The notes: generated from the sequence alone by a model not told the origin. Positions 1 through 10,920 are shown, counted from the first letter of the stretch. The stretch: DNA of 64,000 nucleotides from Methylobacterium sp. J-067 (GCF_022829465.1 NZ_JAKSXZ010000108.1:154335-218334), one strand, 5' to 3'. Numbers and translations: made by a program.

Positions 1-684
1 GCCCATGTCGCGCCAGCGCCGGCAGAACGCGTAATCCTCCGACAGGTAGCGGCCCGAATCGGGGTCGACCATGCAATCGAAGAACAGCCAGTAGAGGTGG
101 GCGAGGGGGTCCTTCTCCCGCCCGTCCGGGACGTATTGCAGCTCCGGGTAATGCCGCATCATCTTCTTGAAGACGTCGCGCTTGATCGCCATGAAGCCGG
201 TCGTGGCCTCCGCGACTTCGATGAACCCGTCACCGTCCGTATAGGGTGGGAGCGGTTCCCGGCCCTGGCCCACGGGGTTGAAGGCGTATTGCGTGTAGCG
301 CCGCTGGAATTCCGGGTAGGTCATGCCGGCCGGCAGGCCGTCCTGCGGCCAGTAATCGATCTTCAGCGGATAGACGCCGGAGCAGATGTCCCGGTCGGCC
401 AGCAGGATGCGGTAGACCGCCTGCGGCGTGAAGGCGATGTCGGAATCGATCCAGAACAGGTGGGTCAGCGATTCGTCGGCCAGGAAGTCCCGCACCATTC
501 GGTTCCGGGCGCGGGTGATCAGGCTCTCGCTGCGCATCGCCAGTTGCGTCGTCATGCCCATCTGCGAGCATGAATAGGCGAGGGCGTAGATGCTTGTGAC
601 GTAGTTCATCGACACCGCCGAGATGTAACAGGGCGTCGCGAACATCACTTTCATCGAGCGCAGCGCCGTATCCGGCAGCAGCAT
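1..684 (-). CDS. Glycosyltransferase-like protein (GT-A type), C-terminus cut off by window edge
   Basis: The frame is open from an ATG at 684 down to base 1, giving 228 residues without a stop, so the 3' end lies outside the window. The N-terminal strand (MKVMFATPCY, residues 11-20) looks like a nucleotide-sugar-binding beta strand. It is followed by an SLITRARNRM segment and the hydrophobic strand LFWID leading into a D-S-D triplet at residues 80-82, the typical metal/nucleotide-binding DXD of GT-A glycosyltransferases. There is no signal peptide or membrane segment in the visible part, so it is probably cytoplasmic. Substrate cannot be told from sequence. It lies about 190 bp downstream of ilvE on the same strand and is probably a separate unit. 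The family assignment is inferred from the DXD context, not from a close recognised homologue. Confidence 0.6.
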   Translation of the reverse strand, partial: MLLPDTALRSMKVMFATPCYISAVSMNYVTSIYALAYSCSQMGMTTQLAMRSESLITRARNRMVRDFLADESLTHLFWIDSDIAFTPQAVYRILLADRDICSGVYPLKIDYWPQDGLPAGMTYPEFQRRYTQYAFNPVGQGREPLPPYTDGDGFIEVAEATTGFMAIKRDVFKKMMRHYPELQYVPDGREKDPLAHLYWLFFDCMVDPDSGRYLSEDYAFCRRWRDMG

Positions 685-872
685 GAGTACGTCTCCGAGT
701 GGCAATGCGGTCGAGAGGGGCCCATACCCTCGCTGTACCGCTTCGCGGAGCCGATCAAAAGTGTTTTCGCCGTTCTCGGCGTAAATACAATTCTGAATAC
801 TGTAGTTCGGCGACCGCAATCGGCGGTTGTGCTTCGCCGGCGACCATCATGGGCCGCCGGCGGGGGGCGGTC

Positions 873-1961
<1,089 letters not shown>

Positions 1962-2033
1962 GGTCAGGTCCTCTCGGTCGGACCCGCGCCTTCCTCACGG
2001 CGGGACGGCGCGGCTCCGGACCCATGTTCCGGC

Positions 2034-2076
2034 GCGCTCCCCGCGTGGGACGGGCGTCCGCAGCGGCGGGGAGCGC
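2034..2076 (-). other. Strong inverted repeat in the leader of ilvE
   Basis: Arms of 11 bases (2034-2044 and 2066-2076) are perfectly complementary. The 21-base interior contains a second small hairpin (GGACG-gg-CGTCC). It lies 10 bp after the stop of the ABC exporter and about 73 bp before the ilvE start. No T-run follows on the minus strand, so it may be a Rho-assisted terminator of the exporter gene, an RNA-stabilising hairpin, or an ilvE leader structure. I see no leader peptide rich in Leu/Ile/Val codons. Confidence 0.5.
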
Positions 2077-2086
2077 ATCCGATGCC

Positions 2087-3880
2087 TTATGGCGTGGTCT
2101 GCGCCGGGACGCCACTGTCCTCCGGCACCATCGGGTCGTCGCTGAGTTGCAGGCGGCGCAGGCGGGCATAGGCGCCGCCATGCACCACGAGGTCGTCGTG
2201 CCGGCCGGTCTCGATGACGCGTCCGGCCTCCATCACCGCGATCAGCCCCGCATCGCGCACGGTGGAGAGGCGGTGGGCGATGACGAGGACGGTGCGCCCG
2301 CGCATCAGCCGGGCCAGCGCCTCCTGCACGAGGCGCTCCGACTCCGAATCGAGGGCGGAGGTCGCCTCGTCGAGGAGGAGGATCGGCGCGTCCTTCAGGA
2401 AGGCGCGGGCGAGCGCGATGCGCTGGCGCTCGCCGCCGGAGAGCCGCCCGCCGCCGGAGCCGACGCGAAACGCGTAGCCCCCCGGCAAAGCGGAGACGAA
2501 GCCGTGCGCCGCCGCCGCCTCGGCCGCCGCCTCGATCTCAGCCTGCGAGGCGCCGGGGCGTCCGAAGCCGATGTTGGCGGCGATGGTGTCGTCGAACAGC
2601 ACGACCTCCTGCGAGACGACGGCCACCGCCGCCCGCAGGGAGGAGAGGGTGACGCTGCGCACGTCCTGCCCGTCGATCAGCACGCGGCCGGCATCGACGT
2701 CGTAAAGCCGGGGCACGAGATTCAGCAGGCTCGACTTGCCCGAACCGGAACGGCCGACGAGGGCCGTCACGCCGCCCGCCGGGGCGGTGAGGTCGATGCC
2801 TTCCAGGGCCGGCGCGTCGGCGCGGTAGCGGAAGCGCACCGCCTCGAAGCGGATCTCGCCCGCGCCGACCCTGAGCGGCACCGCGCCCGGCGCCTCGCGG
2901 ATCGTGGGCGCCTCGTCCATCAGGTCGAAGTAGCGCCGCAGCGCCGCCGCCGCCTCCTGCAGGATGGCGTTAAGGTTGCCGAGCGCCCGCGCCGGCTGGG
3001 CGGCGAGCAGCAGCGCGGCGACGTAGCCGGTGAAATCACCGACCGTGCGGTCGCCGTTCAGCACCCGCTGGCCGACGAGGACCAGCACCACCGCCACCGC
3101 GAGGCCGCCGCCGATTTCGAGGAGCGGATCGAGCCGTCCCCGCGCGTTGGCCGCCTTCATCTTCAGGCGGCGGACCTCATCGAGGGATTCGGCCGCGCGG
3201 CCCTTCAGGTAGCCCTCCATGGCGAAGGTCTTGGCGACGCGGGCGCCCTGCAGGCTCTCGGAGATGAGGCTCGCGGTGGCGCCCATCTGCTCCTGCGTCG
3301 AGGTGGAGACCTTCCGCAGCTTCTTGCCGATCTTGCCGATGGGCCCGGCGACGAAGGGCACGGTGACGCCCGCGACCAGGGTCAGGATCGGGTCCATCCA
3401 GAGAAGGGCGGCCACGAGCCCGACCAGCATGGCGATGTCGCGCAGGAGCACCGTCGAGATGCGGGTCAGCGCCTCCTTGATGAAGGCGAAATCGGTGGTG
3501 AAGCGCTGGGTGAGCGCGGCGGGGCTTTCCCGCCCAAGCTGGGCGAGGTCGGCCTCGATGAGGTGCCCGTAGAGGGCGGCCTGCATGTCGGCCTCAACGC
3601 GGGTGACGACCTTGTTGGTCAGTACTGTCTGTCCGTAGAGGGCGAAGCCGCGCAGAGACGTGACGAGCACCACGATGACCGGCCCGTACGCGATGGCCGA
3701 GGCGTCCTTGCGGTCGAACGCGTCGAAGGCTGCCTTGATGAGCGCCGGGTAGAGCCCCGTCGAGGCGCCGACTACGGCGATCAGCACCAGGACAATGGCG
3801 AGGACCGCGCGGTGGGGGGAAAGCCATTCCCGCCACAGCCGGGCGAGCAGGGGGGCCGTGTCGCCGGGCAGGCGTGCCAT
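2087..3880 (-). CDS. MsbA-like ABC exporter, fused permease/ATPase
   Basis: A 597-residue half-transporter with an N-terminal six-helix ABC type 1 transmembrane domain (about 20-310) and a C-terminal nucleotide-binding domain. It carries Walker A GRSGSGKSS (376-384), signature LSGGERQR (480-487), Walker B ILLLDEATSALD (500-511) and a switch histidine in VIAHRLS. It would work as a homodimer in the inner membrane. MsbA-type proteins flip lipid A or other amphipathic substrates; the substrate here is not determinable. The gene stands upstream of ilvE on the same strand and 104 bp downstream of the Spy-like gene. A second exporter of this type in the window (39.8-41.6 kb) is clearly NdvA-like, so this one is more likely the lipid or drug type. 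Confidence 0.9.
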   Translation of the reverse strand: MARLPGDTAPLLARLWREWLSPHRAVLAIVLVLIAVVGASTGLYPALIKAAFDAFDRKDASAIAYGPVIVVLVTSLRGFALYGQTVLTNKVVTRVEADMQAALYGHLIEADLAQLGRESPAALTQRFTTDFAFIKEALTRISTVLLRDIAMLVGLVAALLWMDPILTLVAGVTVPFVAGPIGKIGKKLRKVSTSTQEQMGATASLISESLQGARVAKTFAMEGYLKGRAAESLDEVRRLKMKAANARGRLDPLLEIGGGLAVAVVLVLVGQRVLNGDRTVGDFTGYVAALLLAAQPARALGNLNAILQEAAAALRRYFDLMDEAPTIREAPGAVPLRVGAGEIRFEAVRFRYRADAPALEGIDLTAPAGGVTALVGRSGSGKSSLLNLVPRLYDVDAGRVLIDGQDVRSVTLSSLRAAVAVVSQEVVLFDDTIAANIGFGRPGASQAEIEAAAEAAAAHGFVSALPGGYAFRVGSGGGRLSGGERQRIALARAFLKDAPILLLDEATSALDSESERLVQEALARLMRGRTVLVIAHRLSTVRDAGLIAVMEAGRVIETGRHDDLVVHGGAYARLRRLQLSDDPMVPEDSGVPAQTTP

Positions 3881-3984
3881 GGAAAGTCCGGTTCGAACCT
3901 CGTCGCCGGCCCGGGAAGCGGGGCGGCGGAGGCGGTGTGACGCCCCCGCCGCTGCGGATCAAGTCATTCCGGCAGAAAGCCGAC

Positions 3985-4506
3985 TCAGCGACCGTCGCCC
4001 TCCGGCCCGTGCTCGTCGTCGCGATCATGGTGGTGATGGCGCCAGCCCGGCCCGCCCATCGGCCCCATCGGACGCGACAGGATCAGCGCGCGGCGCTTCT
4101 GGTCCTGATCGAGGCTCGCGTAGAGCGGCTGCGTCGCATCGGCGAGCTTGCGCAGGGCGTCGGCCCGCGCGGAGGCCATGTCGGCCATGGCCCGCAGGGC
4201 GGCGGGCGCATCGTCGGCGAAGCGCGGTCCGTTCTCCATCGCGGCCCGGCGCTGCTGGCGCATCTTGGCCATGTCGTGCATCGCGGCCTCGACCGGCGGC
4301 CAGAGCTTTTCCTGATCGGGCGTCAGCTTGAGGCCGGCATGGATCGCGGCGATCCGAGCATCGGCGAAGGCGGCGCGGTCTTCCGGCGTCAGGGCGCTCC
4401 AGCGGCCATGCATTCCGCCGTGATGCCGGTCATGCGCCCAGGCGGCCCCCGCGAGCCCGAAGCCGACGAGGCCGGTGGCGAGCAGGGCGGTGGTGCGACG
4501 GGACAT
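3985..4506 (-). CDS. Spy/CpxP-like periplasmic LTXXQ protein
   Basis: Start chosen at ATG 4506, which has a GAGGAGA ribosome-binding site 6-8 bases upstream and begins directly with a signal peptide (MSRRTTALLATGLVGFGLAGAAWA). The mature part has a histidine-rich N-terminus (HDRHHGGMHG), an LTPDQEKLW segment matching the LTxxQ motif of Spy/CpxP proteins, and long amphipathic helices. It ends in a His/Asp-rich tail (WRHHHHDRDDEHG) that could bind metal. Family members are periplasmic chaperones or stress sensors. The gene is divergent from a zinc/manganese-binding protein gene across 111 bp, so both the His-rich ends and the neighbour hint at metal stress; that link is inference. Confidence 0.8.
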   Translation of the reverse strand: MSRRTTALLATGLVGFGLAGAAWAHDRHHGGMHGRWSALTPEDRAAFADARIAAIHAGLKLTPDQEKLWPPVEAAMHDMAKMRQQRRAAMENGPRFADDAPAALRAMADMASARADALRKLADATQPLYASLDQDQKRRALILSRPMGPMGGPGWRHHHHDRDDEHGPEGDGR

Positions 4507-4588
4507 CGTGATCTCCTCGTGGTTCGGGACAGGCGCCGAAACGCGCGTCCGACCGCCATCAGGCGCCGGCGATGTATCCACCTTGTGT

Positions 4589-4605
4589 ATGTAATAGTGT
4601 TACAT
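4589..4605. promoter_or_regulatory. Perfect palindrome upstream of the metal-binding protein gene (putative Zur/Fur-family operator)
   Basis: ATGTAA-tagtg-TTACAT is a perfect 6-5-6 inverted repeat ending 12 bases before the start at 4618, inside a short AT-rich island of this GC-rich genome. Position and spacing suit a repressor site overlapping the promoter or ribosome-binding region. Fur-family zinc or manganese regulators bind AT-rich palindromes of this size, but the sequence is not an exact match to any consensus I can quote. Confidence 0.45.
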
Positions 4606-4617
4606 TATCAGGCCGCG

Positions 4618-5550
4618 ATGGCAGGGAGACTCGCGGTGCGTGGATTGGTGCGGATGGCGGCTGTGATCGCCCTCGTTCTGGGGTCGGGGTGCTCGGCCTT
4701 CGCGGAGGACGGGCCCGTGCGCGCGGTGGCGACCTTCTCGATTCTCGGAGACCTCGTGCGGCAGGTCGGCGGGCGCCACGTCGAGGTGACGACCTTGGTC
4801 GGGCCGGGCTCGGACGTCCATACCTTCAACCCCGCGCCGGGGGATGCGCGGACGCTCGCGAAGGCGGACATCGTCTTCGTGAACGGGCTCGGCCTCGAAG
4901 GCTGGATCGAGCGGCTGATCCGCGCCTCCGGCACGAAGGCCCCCATCGTCATCGCGAGCCGGGGCGTCCCAACCATCGCGGAGGCCGATCCGCACGCCCA
5001 TGCCGGCCACGGGCACGACGACATCGATCCCCATGCCTGGCAGAGTGTCGCGAACGTGAAGATCTACGTCGCTAACATCCGCGAAGGGCTGGCGAAGGTC
5101 GATCCGGCCCATGCCGCCGACTATGCCGCCGCCGCGACGGCATACGAGGCCAAGCTCGACGCCCTCGACCGGGACGTGCGCGCCGCCCTCGAGCGGATCC
5201 CGCCGCAGAACCGCCGGCTCATCACCACGCACGATGCGTTCGGCTATTTCGGCTCGGCATATGGGCTGACGATCCTGGCGCCGCAGGGCCTCTCCACGGA
5301 GAGCGAGGCGAGCCCGCGCGACGTGGCCAAGATCATCACCCAGATCCGCAAGGAGAAGGTGCCGGCGGTGTTCCTCGAAACCGTGACCGACCCGCGCCAG
5401 ATGGAGCGCATCGCCCGCGAGAGCGGCGCCCGGATCGGCGGCGAGGTCTATTCGGACGCGCTCTCCCCGCCGGACGGCCCGGCGCCGACCTATCTCGCGA
5501 TGATCGCCGCGAACGTGAAGGCCTTCGAGACCGCCCTAGCGCCGCGCTGA
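4618..5550 (+). CDS. Zinc/manganese ABC transporter substrate-binding protein (ZnuA family), orphan
   Basis: A 310-residue cluster A-I metal-binding lipoprotein-like or periplasmic protein. The signal sequence (about 1-29) contains LVLGSGCSAFA, so either lipidation at C25 or signal peptidase I cleavage after AFA is possible. Expected metal ligands are present: H68 (SDVHTF), H139 (DIDPHAW), H205 (TTHDAFGYF) and D280 (YSDALS). A His/Asp loop (126-139, HAHAGHGHDD) precedes the second ligand as in zinc-specific ZnuA proteins. ATG 4618 is preferred because longer frames would run through the upstream operator. No permease or ATPase gene lies beside it; the neighbours are a divergent Spy-like gene and a heparinase, so the rest of the transporter must be elsewhere. 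A palindrome just upstream suggests metal-dependent repression. Confidence 0.87.
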   Translation: MAGRLAVRGLVRMAAVIALVLGSGCSAFAEDGPVRAVATFSILGDLVRQVGGRHVEVTTLVGPGSDVHTFNPAPGDARTLAKADIVFVNGLGLEGWIERLIRASGTKAPIVIASRGVPTIAEADPHAHAGHGHDDIDPHAWQSVANVKIYVANIREGLAKVDPAHAADYAAAATAYEAKLDALDRDVRAALERIPPQNRRLITTHDAFGYFGSAYGLTILAPQGLSTESEASPRDVAKIITQIRKEKVPAVFLETVTDPRQMERIARESGARIGGEVYSDALSPPDGPAPTYLAMIAANVKAFETALAPR

Positions 5551-5574
5551 GGAAGCCGGGTGGGCTGACACAGC

Positions 5575-5590
5575 GTAAACCAATGGTTAA
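5575..5590. promoter_or_regulatory. Imperfect CtrA-type box upstream of the heparinase gene
   Basis: The stretch reads TAAA-N7-TTAA (5576-5590), one mismatch from the CtrA consensus TTAA-N7-TTAA. It contains the reverse complement of the half-site TTAACCAT. It is 73 bp before the ATG at 5663. One mismatch makes it weak evidence alone. Confidence 0.25.
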
Positions 5591-5662
5591 GAGGCCCGCC
5601 CTACCTTGAGGAGGGAGGGTGCCGGCCGAACCTCGACCGTGAGGTCTCCCGGGCCTGAAGTC

Positions 5663-7429
5663 ATGGGAGAACGCGTGGCTTGGGGGCCTGATGGCTGGGG
5701 GCCTGACCGCTGGCGATTGTACCGGCTGGTCGGGCGGGAGGTCGCGCGCACCGCGCGGGCCGCCGCCGCGCGCGTCAGTGCGCCGCCCGCAATCCTCGCG
5801 CGTGTCCGCGTCGGCGCCCTGGTGATCGCGCCGCAGGATCTGCGTACCTCCGACGCGACCTTCGCCGACGACATCTATGCCGGGCTCTTCGTCTTCGCGG
5901 GCCGCTCCCTCGCGGCCGGCGGCGGCTCGCCCTTCGATTACGCGCCGCCCTCGCCGGAATGGGCGGACGAGCTCTACGGCTTTGGCTGGCTGCGCCACCT
6001 GCGCGCGGCGGACACGGCGCTGGCCCGCGCCAACGCCCGCAGCTTCGTCTCCGATTTCATCGCCGGCCGGGGCGATCCGGTCCTGGCACGGCAGACGCCC
6101 GTCGCCGCGCGGCGGTTGATCTCGTTCCTGTGCCAGTCGCCCCTGGTGCTGGAAGGGGCCGATCACGGCTTCTACGACAGCTTCCTGCGGGCCATCGGCC
6201 GCAACGCGCAGCAGTTGGAGCGCGACCTGCGCAAGGGCGTGATGCCGGCCGCGCGGCTGAACGCGGCGGTGGCGCTCTGCTACGCCGGCCTGTGCTGCGA
6301 GGGGATCCAGTCGATCCTGCGCCGGGCGACGCGGGTGCTCTCGCGCGAACTGGAACGGCAGATCCTGGCCGATGGCGGCCACCGCTCGCGCAATCCGCGC
6401 TTCGGCATGGAGTTGCTGCTCGATCTCCTGCCCCTGCGGCAGGCCTTCCTCAGCCGCTCCGTCGAGCCGCCGGCCGCTTTGCTGCGCGCCATCGACCGAA
6501 TGCTGCCGCTGCTGCGGCTGCTGCGCCACCCGGATGCCTCGCTCAGCCACTTCAACGGCATGGGCGCCACCGACGCGGACCACCTCGCGACGCTCCTCGT
6601 TTACGACGACACGTTCGGGCGGCCGATGATGCACGCCCCCAATTCCGGCTACGAACGGATGGAGGGCGGGCGCGTCGTCCTCACCGCCGATGTCGGGGCC
6701 TGCGCGCCGCTGCCCTACTCAGTGAGCGCCGGGGCGGGCTGCCTGTCCTTCGAGATGTCGAGCGGGCCGCAGCGGATCGTCGTGAATTGCGGCCTGCCGG
6801 CGAGCGGGCCGGACATGCGCCTCCTCGCGCGCTCGACGGCGGCGCATTCCACCGCGACGGTGTCGGATGCCTCCTCCTGCCGCTTCGTGGTGAAATCGGG
6901 CTGGTGGTGGGAGCGGCGCATGAGCGCCTGGATCAGCCGCCGGATGGGCCCCGTGGTGCTGCGCGGGCCGCTGGCTGTCGCCGCCGAGCGCGACGAGCAG
7001 GCGGACGGCATCGTCCTCGCCGCCCGGCACGACGGCTACCTGCAGGAATTCGGGCTTGTTCACGAACGGCGCTGGCACCTCCTGTCAGAGGAGGGGCGCC
7101 TCGAAGGGCACGATGCCTTCATGCGCCAGGGCAAGGGCGCGACCTCCCGCCTGCCGGGGCGCACGCGCGGGCTCTCCGTGGCGGTGCGCTTCCACATCCA
7201 TCCCGCCATCGCCGTGCGCCATGTGCCCGGCGGGATCGAGCTCGCCTCCGCGCTCGGCGAGGTCTGGCTGTTCGATGCCGAGGGCGCCGAAGTGCGCATC
7301 GAGGAGAGCGTCTACTTCGCCGGCCTCAGCGGGCCGCGTCGCACCGACCAGATCGTACTCTACCTCGCCGTCACCGACGCGGCCGAGGTGCGCTGGACCT
7401 TCGCCCGCCTCGCGGATGGCACCCGCTGA
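5663..7429 (+). CDS. Heparinase II/III family protein
   Basis: A 588-residue protein of the bacterial heparinase II/III-like family. It has an alpha-helical N-terminal half (toroid, roughly 60-330) and a beta-rich C-terminal half containing [15 protein letters not shown], the conserved histidine region typical of the family. Several alphaproteobacterial members are annotated as polysaccharide lyases, but the substrate of this branch is unknown. There is no obvious signal peptide. The chosen ATG 5663 lacks a strong ribosome-binding site; a start further upstream near 5606 is possible. Its position immediately before purH is a conserved pairing in Hyphomicrobiales, probably reflecting genome history more than a purine-related function. 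It may have its own promoter in the 112-bp gap after the metal-binding protein gene. Confidence 0.8.
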   Translation: MGERVAWGPDGWGPDRWRLYRLVGREVARTARAAAARVSAPPAILARVRVGALVIAPQDLRTSDATFADDIYAGLFVFAGRSLAAGGGSPFDYAPPSPEWADELYGFGWLRHLRAADTALARANARSFVSDFIAGRGDPVLARQTPVAARRLISFLCQSPLVLEGADHGFYDSFLRAIGRNAQQLERDLRKGVMPAARLNAAVALCYAGLCCEGIQSILRRATRVLSRELERQILADGGHRSRNPRFGMELLLDLLPLRQAFLSRSVEPPAALLRAIDRMLPLLRLLRHPDASLSHFNGMGATDADHLATLLVYDDTFGRPMMHAPNSGYERMEGGRVVLTADVGACAPLPYSVSAGAGCLSFEMSSGPQRIVVNCGLPASGPDMRLLARSTAAHSTATVSDASSCRFVVKSGWWWERRMSAWISRRMGPVVLRGPLAVAAERDEQADGIVLAARHDGYLQEFGLVHERRWHLLSEEGRLEGHDAFMRQGKGATSRLPGRTRGLSVAVRFHIHPAIAVRHVPGGIELASALGEVWLFDAEGAEVRIEESVYFAGLSGPRRTDQIVLYLAVTDAAEVRWTFARLADGTR

Positions 7430-7526
7430 GGGTTTCAGCGGCGGGGGAGGGTCATCCGCCGAGGCTGGCCGCGCGCGGCGGTTCCATGGTAGCGCACCGC
7501 GACATACAATTACTTCGGCACGACCC

Positions 7527-9125
7527 ATGACCCACGATCACGTGCGGGTGTCCCGCGCGCTCCTGTCCGTTTCCGACAAGGCCGGCCTCGTCGACTTCGC
7601 CCGCGCCCTCGACACGCGCGGCATCGCGCTGGTCTCGACGGGCGGGACCTTCAAGGCGCTAAAGGAGGCTGGTATCCCGGTCACGGAGGTGGCGGACCTC
7701 ACCGGCTTCCCGGAGATGATGGATGGGCGGGTGAAGACCCTGCACCCGGCGGTCCATGGCGGCCTGCTCGCGATCCGCGACAACCCGGAGCATCAGGCGG
7801 CGCTGGCCGCGCACGGGATCGGCGCCATCGACCTCCTCGTGGTGAACCTCTACCCGTTCGAGGCGACGATCGCGGCCGACAAGCCCGAAGAGGATTGCAT
7901 CGAGAACATCGACATCGGCGGCCCGGCGATGATCCGCGCGGCGGCCAAGAACCACGCCGACGTGGCGGTTGTGACCGACGTCTCGGATTACGGCACGGTC
8001 CTCGACGCCCTGGAGGCCGGCGACGGCACGCTCGGCTTCGCCCTACGCCGCAAGCTGGCGCAGAAGGCCTATGCCCGCACCGCCTCCTACGACGCGGCCA
8101 TCGCCAACTGGATGACGACGCGGTTCGAGGTGGACGAGCCGCAGCCCTTCCGCGCCTTCGGCGGCAGCCTCGCCCAGGGGCTGCGCTACGGCGAGAACCC
8201 GCACCAGAGCGCCGCCTTCTACCGCTCGCCCGGCATCCCGCGCGCGGGCGTGGCGACCGCCCGGCAGCTTCAGGGCAAGGAGTTGTCCTTCAACAATTTC
8301 AACGACACGGACGCCGCCTACGAATGCGTCGCGGAGTTCGACTCGGCCCGCACGGCGGCGGTGGCGATCATCAAGCACGCCAACCCCTGCGGCGTGGCCG
8401 AGGGCGGGAGCCTGCTCGAAGCCTACGAGCGGGCGCTCGCCTGCGATCCGGTCTCGGCCTTCGGCGGCATCGTCGCCCTGAACCGGACCCTCGACGCCGA
8501 GGCCGCGCGCAAGATCGTGGAGATCTTCACCGAGGTCATCATCGCCCCCGGGGCGAGCGAGGAGGCCATCGCCATCCTCGCGGGCAAGAAGAACCTGCGC
8601 CTGCTCCTCGCCGGCGGCCTTCCCGACCCGCGCGCCCCCGGTGTCACGGTGCGGACGCTCTCGGGCGGCCTGCTCGTCCAGGGCCGCGACGCGGTGGTGG
8701 TCGATGAGATGCCGTTCCAGGTCGTCACCAAGCGGGCGCCGACCGAGGCCGAGGCCTCCGACATGCGCTTCGCCTACCGCGTCGCCAAGCACGTGAAGTC
8801 GAACGCCATCGTCTACGTGAAGGACGGCGCAACGGTGGGCGTCGGCGCCGGGCAGATGTCGCGGGTCGATTCCTCGCGCATCGCCGCCTGGAAGGCCCGC
8901 GAGGGCGCCGACCGGCTCGGCCTCGCCGAGAGCCTCGCCAAGGGGGCGGTGGTCGCCTCCGACGCGTTCTTCCCCTTCGCGGACGGCCTGCTCGCCGCCG
9001 CCGAGGCCGGGGCCACGGCGGTGATCCAGCCGGGCGGCTCCATGCGCGACAACGAAGTGATCGCCGCCGCCGACGAGGCGGGGCTGGCGATGGTCTTCAC
9101 CGGGCACCGCCACTTCCGGCACTGA
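7527..9125 (+). CDS. purH: Bifunctional AICAR transformylase/IMP cyclohydrolase
   Basis: A 532-residue PurH that catalyses the last two steps of IMP synthesis. It transfers a formyl group from 10-formyl-tetrahydrofolate to AICAR and then closes the ring. The N-terminal MGS-like cyclohydrolase domain (about 1-150) shows [11 protein letters not shown] and [16 protein letters not shown]. The transformylase domain has the catalytic K283-H284 in [11 protein letters not shown] and the [10 protein letters not shown] substrate-binding segment. The C-terminal [11 protein letters not shown]...FTGHRHFRH ending is typical. ATG 7527 gives the standard family length. It lies 97 bp after the heparinase gene and is probably expressed from its own or a shared promoter; no regulatory element is evident. 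Confidence 0.97.
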   Translation: MTHDHVRVSRALLSVSDKAGLVDFARALDTRGIALVSTGGTFKALKEAGIPVTEVADLTGFPEMMDGRVKTLHPAVHGGLLAIRDNPEHQAALAAHGIGAIDLLVVNLYPFEATIAADKPEEDCIENIDIGGPAMIRAAAKNHADVAVVTDVSDYGTVLDALEAGDGTLGFALRRKLAQKAYARTASYDAAIANWMTTRFEVDEPQPFRAFGGSLAQGLRYGENPHQSAAFYRSPGIPRAGVATARQLQGKELSFNNFNDTDAAYECVAEFDSARTAAVAIIKHANPCGVAEGGSLLEAYERALACDPVSAFGGIVALNRTLDAEAARKIVEIFTEVIIAPGASEEAIAILAGKKNLRLLLAGGLPDPRAPGVTVRTLSGGLLVQGRDAVVVDEMPFQVVTKRAPTEAEASDMRFAYRVAKHVKSNAIVYVKDGATVGVGAGQMSRVDSSRIAAWKAREGADRLGLAESLAKGAVVASDAFFPFADGLLAAAEAGATAVIQPGGSMRDNEVIAAADEAGLAMVFTGHRHFRH

Positions 9126-9135
9126 AACGAAGACT

Positions 9136-9162
9136 CCCTCGCACCGTGGGGCTGGGCGAGGG
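9136..9162. terminator. Weak inverted repeat between convergent purH and MHS transporter genes
   Basis: CCCTCGC at 9136-9142 pairs with GCGAGGG at 9156-9162 across a 13-base loop, 10 bases past the purH stop. There is no T-run, so termination would have to be Rho-assisted; low confidence. Confidence 0.3.
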
Positions 9163-9183
9163 GGTCGATCTCAAGTCCGGCGA

Positions 9184-10920
9184 TCAGGCCAGGAGATCCC
9201 GGTCCTTGGTCTCGGGGATGAAGATCAGGCCCACCACGAAGGTGAAGAGCGCGATCACGATCGGGTACCAGAGGCCGTAGTAGATGTCGCCGGTCTGGGC
9301 CACCATCGCGAAGGCGGTGGCGGGCAGGAGACCGCCGAACCAGCCGTTGCCGATGTGGTAGGGCAGCGACATCGAGGTGTAGCGGATCCGGCTCGGGAAC
9401 AGCTCCACCAGCGCGGCGGCGATCGGGCCGTAGACCATCGTCACGTAGACCGCGAGGATGAACAGGATCCCGATCACCGCGAGCTTCTGGCTCGTGAAGA
9501 TGTCGAGCGGATGCGCGGCCTTGATCACGGTCGGGTTCGCCGTGGCCGAGGGGTAGCCCGCCACGGTGAGCGCCGCCGACACCGACTTGGCGAAGGCCGG
9601 ATCAGCCACGGGGAAGTCCTTCCCCTTGACGGTGACGACGGTCGGCGTCCCGGCCGACTGGTTCTCGGTCGTGTAGTTCACGGCCGAGCGGGCGAGCAGC
9701 GCCTTGGCGACGTCGCACTCCTTCGTGAACTTGGCCGTGCCGACCGGGTTGAACTGGAACGAGCAATCGGCGGTGTGGGTCTTCACCACCACCGGCACGT
9801 CCGTCTGGGCCGCGTGCAGCGCCGGGTTGGCGCTGGCTGTCAGCATGTTGAACAGCGGGAAGTAGGTAAGGGCCGCGAGGAGGCAGCCACCGAGGATGAT
9901 CGGCTTGCGGCCGACCTTGTCCGAGAGCGCGCCGAAGACGAGGAACCCGCCCGTCACCGCGAGCAGCGACCACGCCACCATCACGTTGGCGGTGAACTGA
10001 TCGACCTTCAGGATGCTCTGCAGGAAGAACAGCGCGTAGAACTGGCCGGTGTACCAGACCACCGCCTGGCCGGCGGTGAGGCCGAGCAGCGCCAGCAGTG
10101 CCCACTTGGCGTTCTTCCACTGGCCGAAGGCCTCCGAGAGCGGCGCCTTCGAATGGGTGCCCTCTTCCTTCATCTTCTTGAAGGCCGGGCTCTCGCTCAT
10201 CTGAAGGCGGATCCAGACCGAGACCGCGAGCAGCGCCACCGACACGAGGAACGGGATGCGCCAGCCCCACACCTGGAAGGCGGTGAGCGTGCTCGTGGTG
10301 CCGTCGGCGTTGGTGATCGTGGTGGCCGCAAACGCGCTGTTCACATAGCCCTGCGTCGACAGGATGATGATCAGCGAGAGCAGCAGGCCCAGCGTCGCGG
10401 TCGCCTGGATGAACGAGGTGTAGAAGCCCCGCCGGCCGACGGGCGCGTGCTCGGCAACGTAGACCGCCGCGCCGCCGTACTCACCGCCGAGCGCCAGACC
10501 CTGGAGCATCCGCAGGACGAGCAGCGACACGGGCGCGACCCAGCCGATCCCGTAGGCGTTCATCGTGTTGTAGGAGGGCAGCAGGCCGACCGCGAAGGTC
10601 GAGATGCCCATGATGAGGATGGTGACGAGGAACGTGTGCTTGCGGCCCACGAGGTCGCCGAGGCGTCCGAACACCAGGGCGCCGAAGGGGCGCACGATGA
10701 AGCCGGCGGCGAAGGCGAGAAGGGCGAAGATGTTGCGCGTGGCTTCCGGATAGGCCGAGAAGAACTGCGCTCCGATCACGGTTGCGAGGGAGCCGTAGAG
10801 GAAGAAGTCGTACCATTCGAAGACGGTGCCGAGCGACGAGGCCAGGATGACCTTCTTCTCGCCCGCCGTCATCGGCCTTACGGTCTCTCCGGCCCGCGGT
10901 AACGCGGCTGCCATTGCCAT
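9184..10920 (-). CDS. MFS transporter, metabolite:H+ symporter (MHS) family, with large external insertion
   Basis: A 578-residue inner-membrane transporter. Translation from ATG 10920 is supported by GGGAGG nine bases upstream. The first helix region [15 protein letters not shown] and the loop 2-3 signature [12 protein letters not shown] (85-96) identify the MHS/ShiA-ProP branch of the major facilitator family, which carries organic acids or betaine with protons. It is larger than the usual roughly 430-550 residues because about 118 residues (360-477) are inserted between two late membrane helices. The insert is hydrophilic, Ala/Thr/Val-rich and has two cysteines (386, 402) that could form a disulfide on the periplasmic side. 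It lies downstream of actP on the same strand but behind a hairpin terminator. A carboxylate substrate related to acetate metabolism is plausible but only inferred from place. Confidence 0.88.
   Translation of the reverse strand: MAMAAALPRAGETVRPMTAGEKKVILASSLGTVFEWYDFFLYGSLATVIGAQFFSAYPEATRNIFALLAFAAGFIVRPFGALVFGRLGDLVGRKHTFLVTILIMGISTFAVGLLPSYNTMNAYGIGWVAPVSLLVLRMLQGLALGGEYGGAAVYVAEHAPVGRRGFYTSFIQATATLGLLLSLIIILSTQGYVNSAFAATTITNADGTTSTLTAFQVWGWRIPFLVSVALLAVSVWIRLQMSESPAFKKMKEEGTHSKAPLSEAFGQWKNAKWALLALLGLTAGQAVVWYTGQFYALFFLQSILKVDQFTANVMVAWSLLAVTGGFLVFGALSDKVGRKPIILGGCLLAALTYFPLFNMLTASANPALHAAQTDVPVVVKTHTADCSFQFNPVGTAKFTKECDVAKALLARSAVNYTTENQSAGTPTVVTVKGKDFPVADPAFAKSVSAALTVAGYPSATANPTVIKAAHPLDIFTSQKLAVIGILFILAVYVTMVYGPIAAALVELFPSRIRYTSMSLPYHIGNGWFGGLLPATAFAMVAQTGDIYYGLWYPIVIALFTFVVGLIFIPETKDRDLLA

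Noticed and set aside
3880..3910. A GGTTCGAACC stretch resembling a tRNA T-arm
   Set aside because: The flanking bases do not form the five-base T stem and no acceptor or anticodon arm could be built around it.
2024..3940. A 638-codon plus-strand frame opposite the MsbA-like exporter
   Set aside because: It is a shadow frame caused by third-position GC bias; the minus-strand exporter has all ABC motifs.
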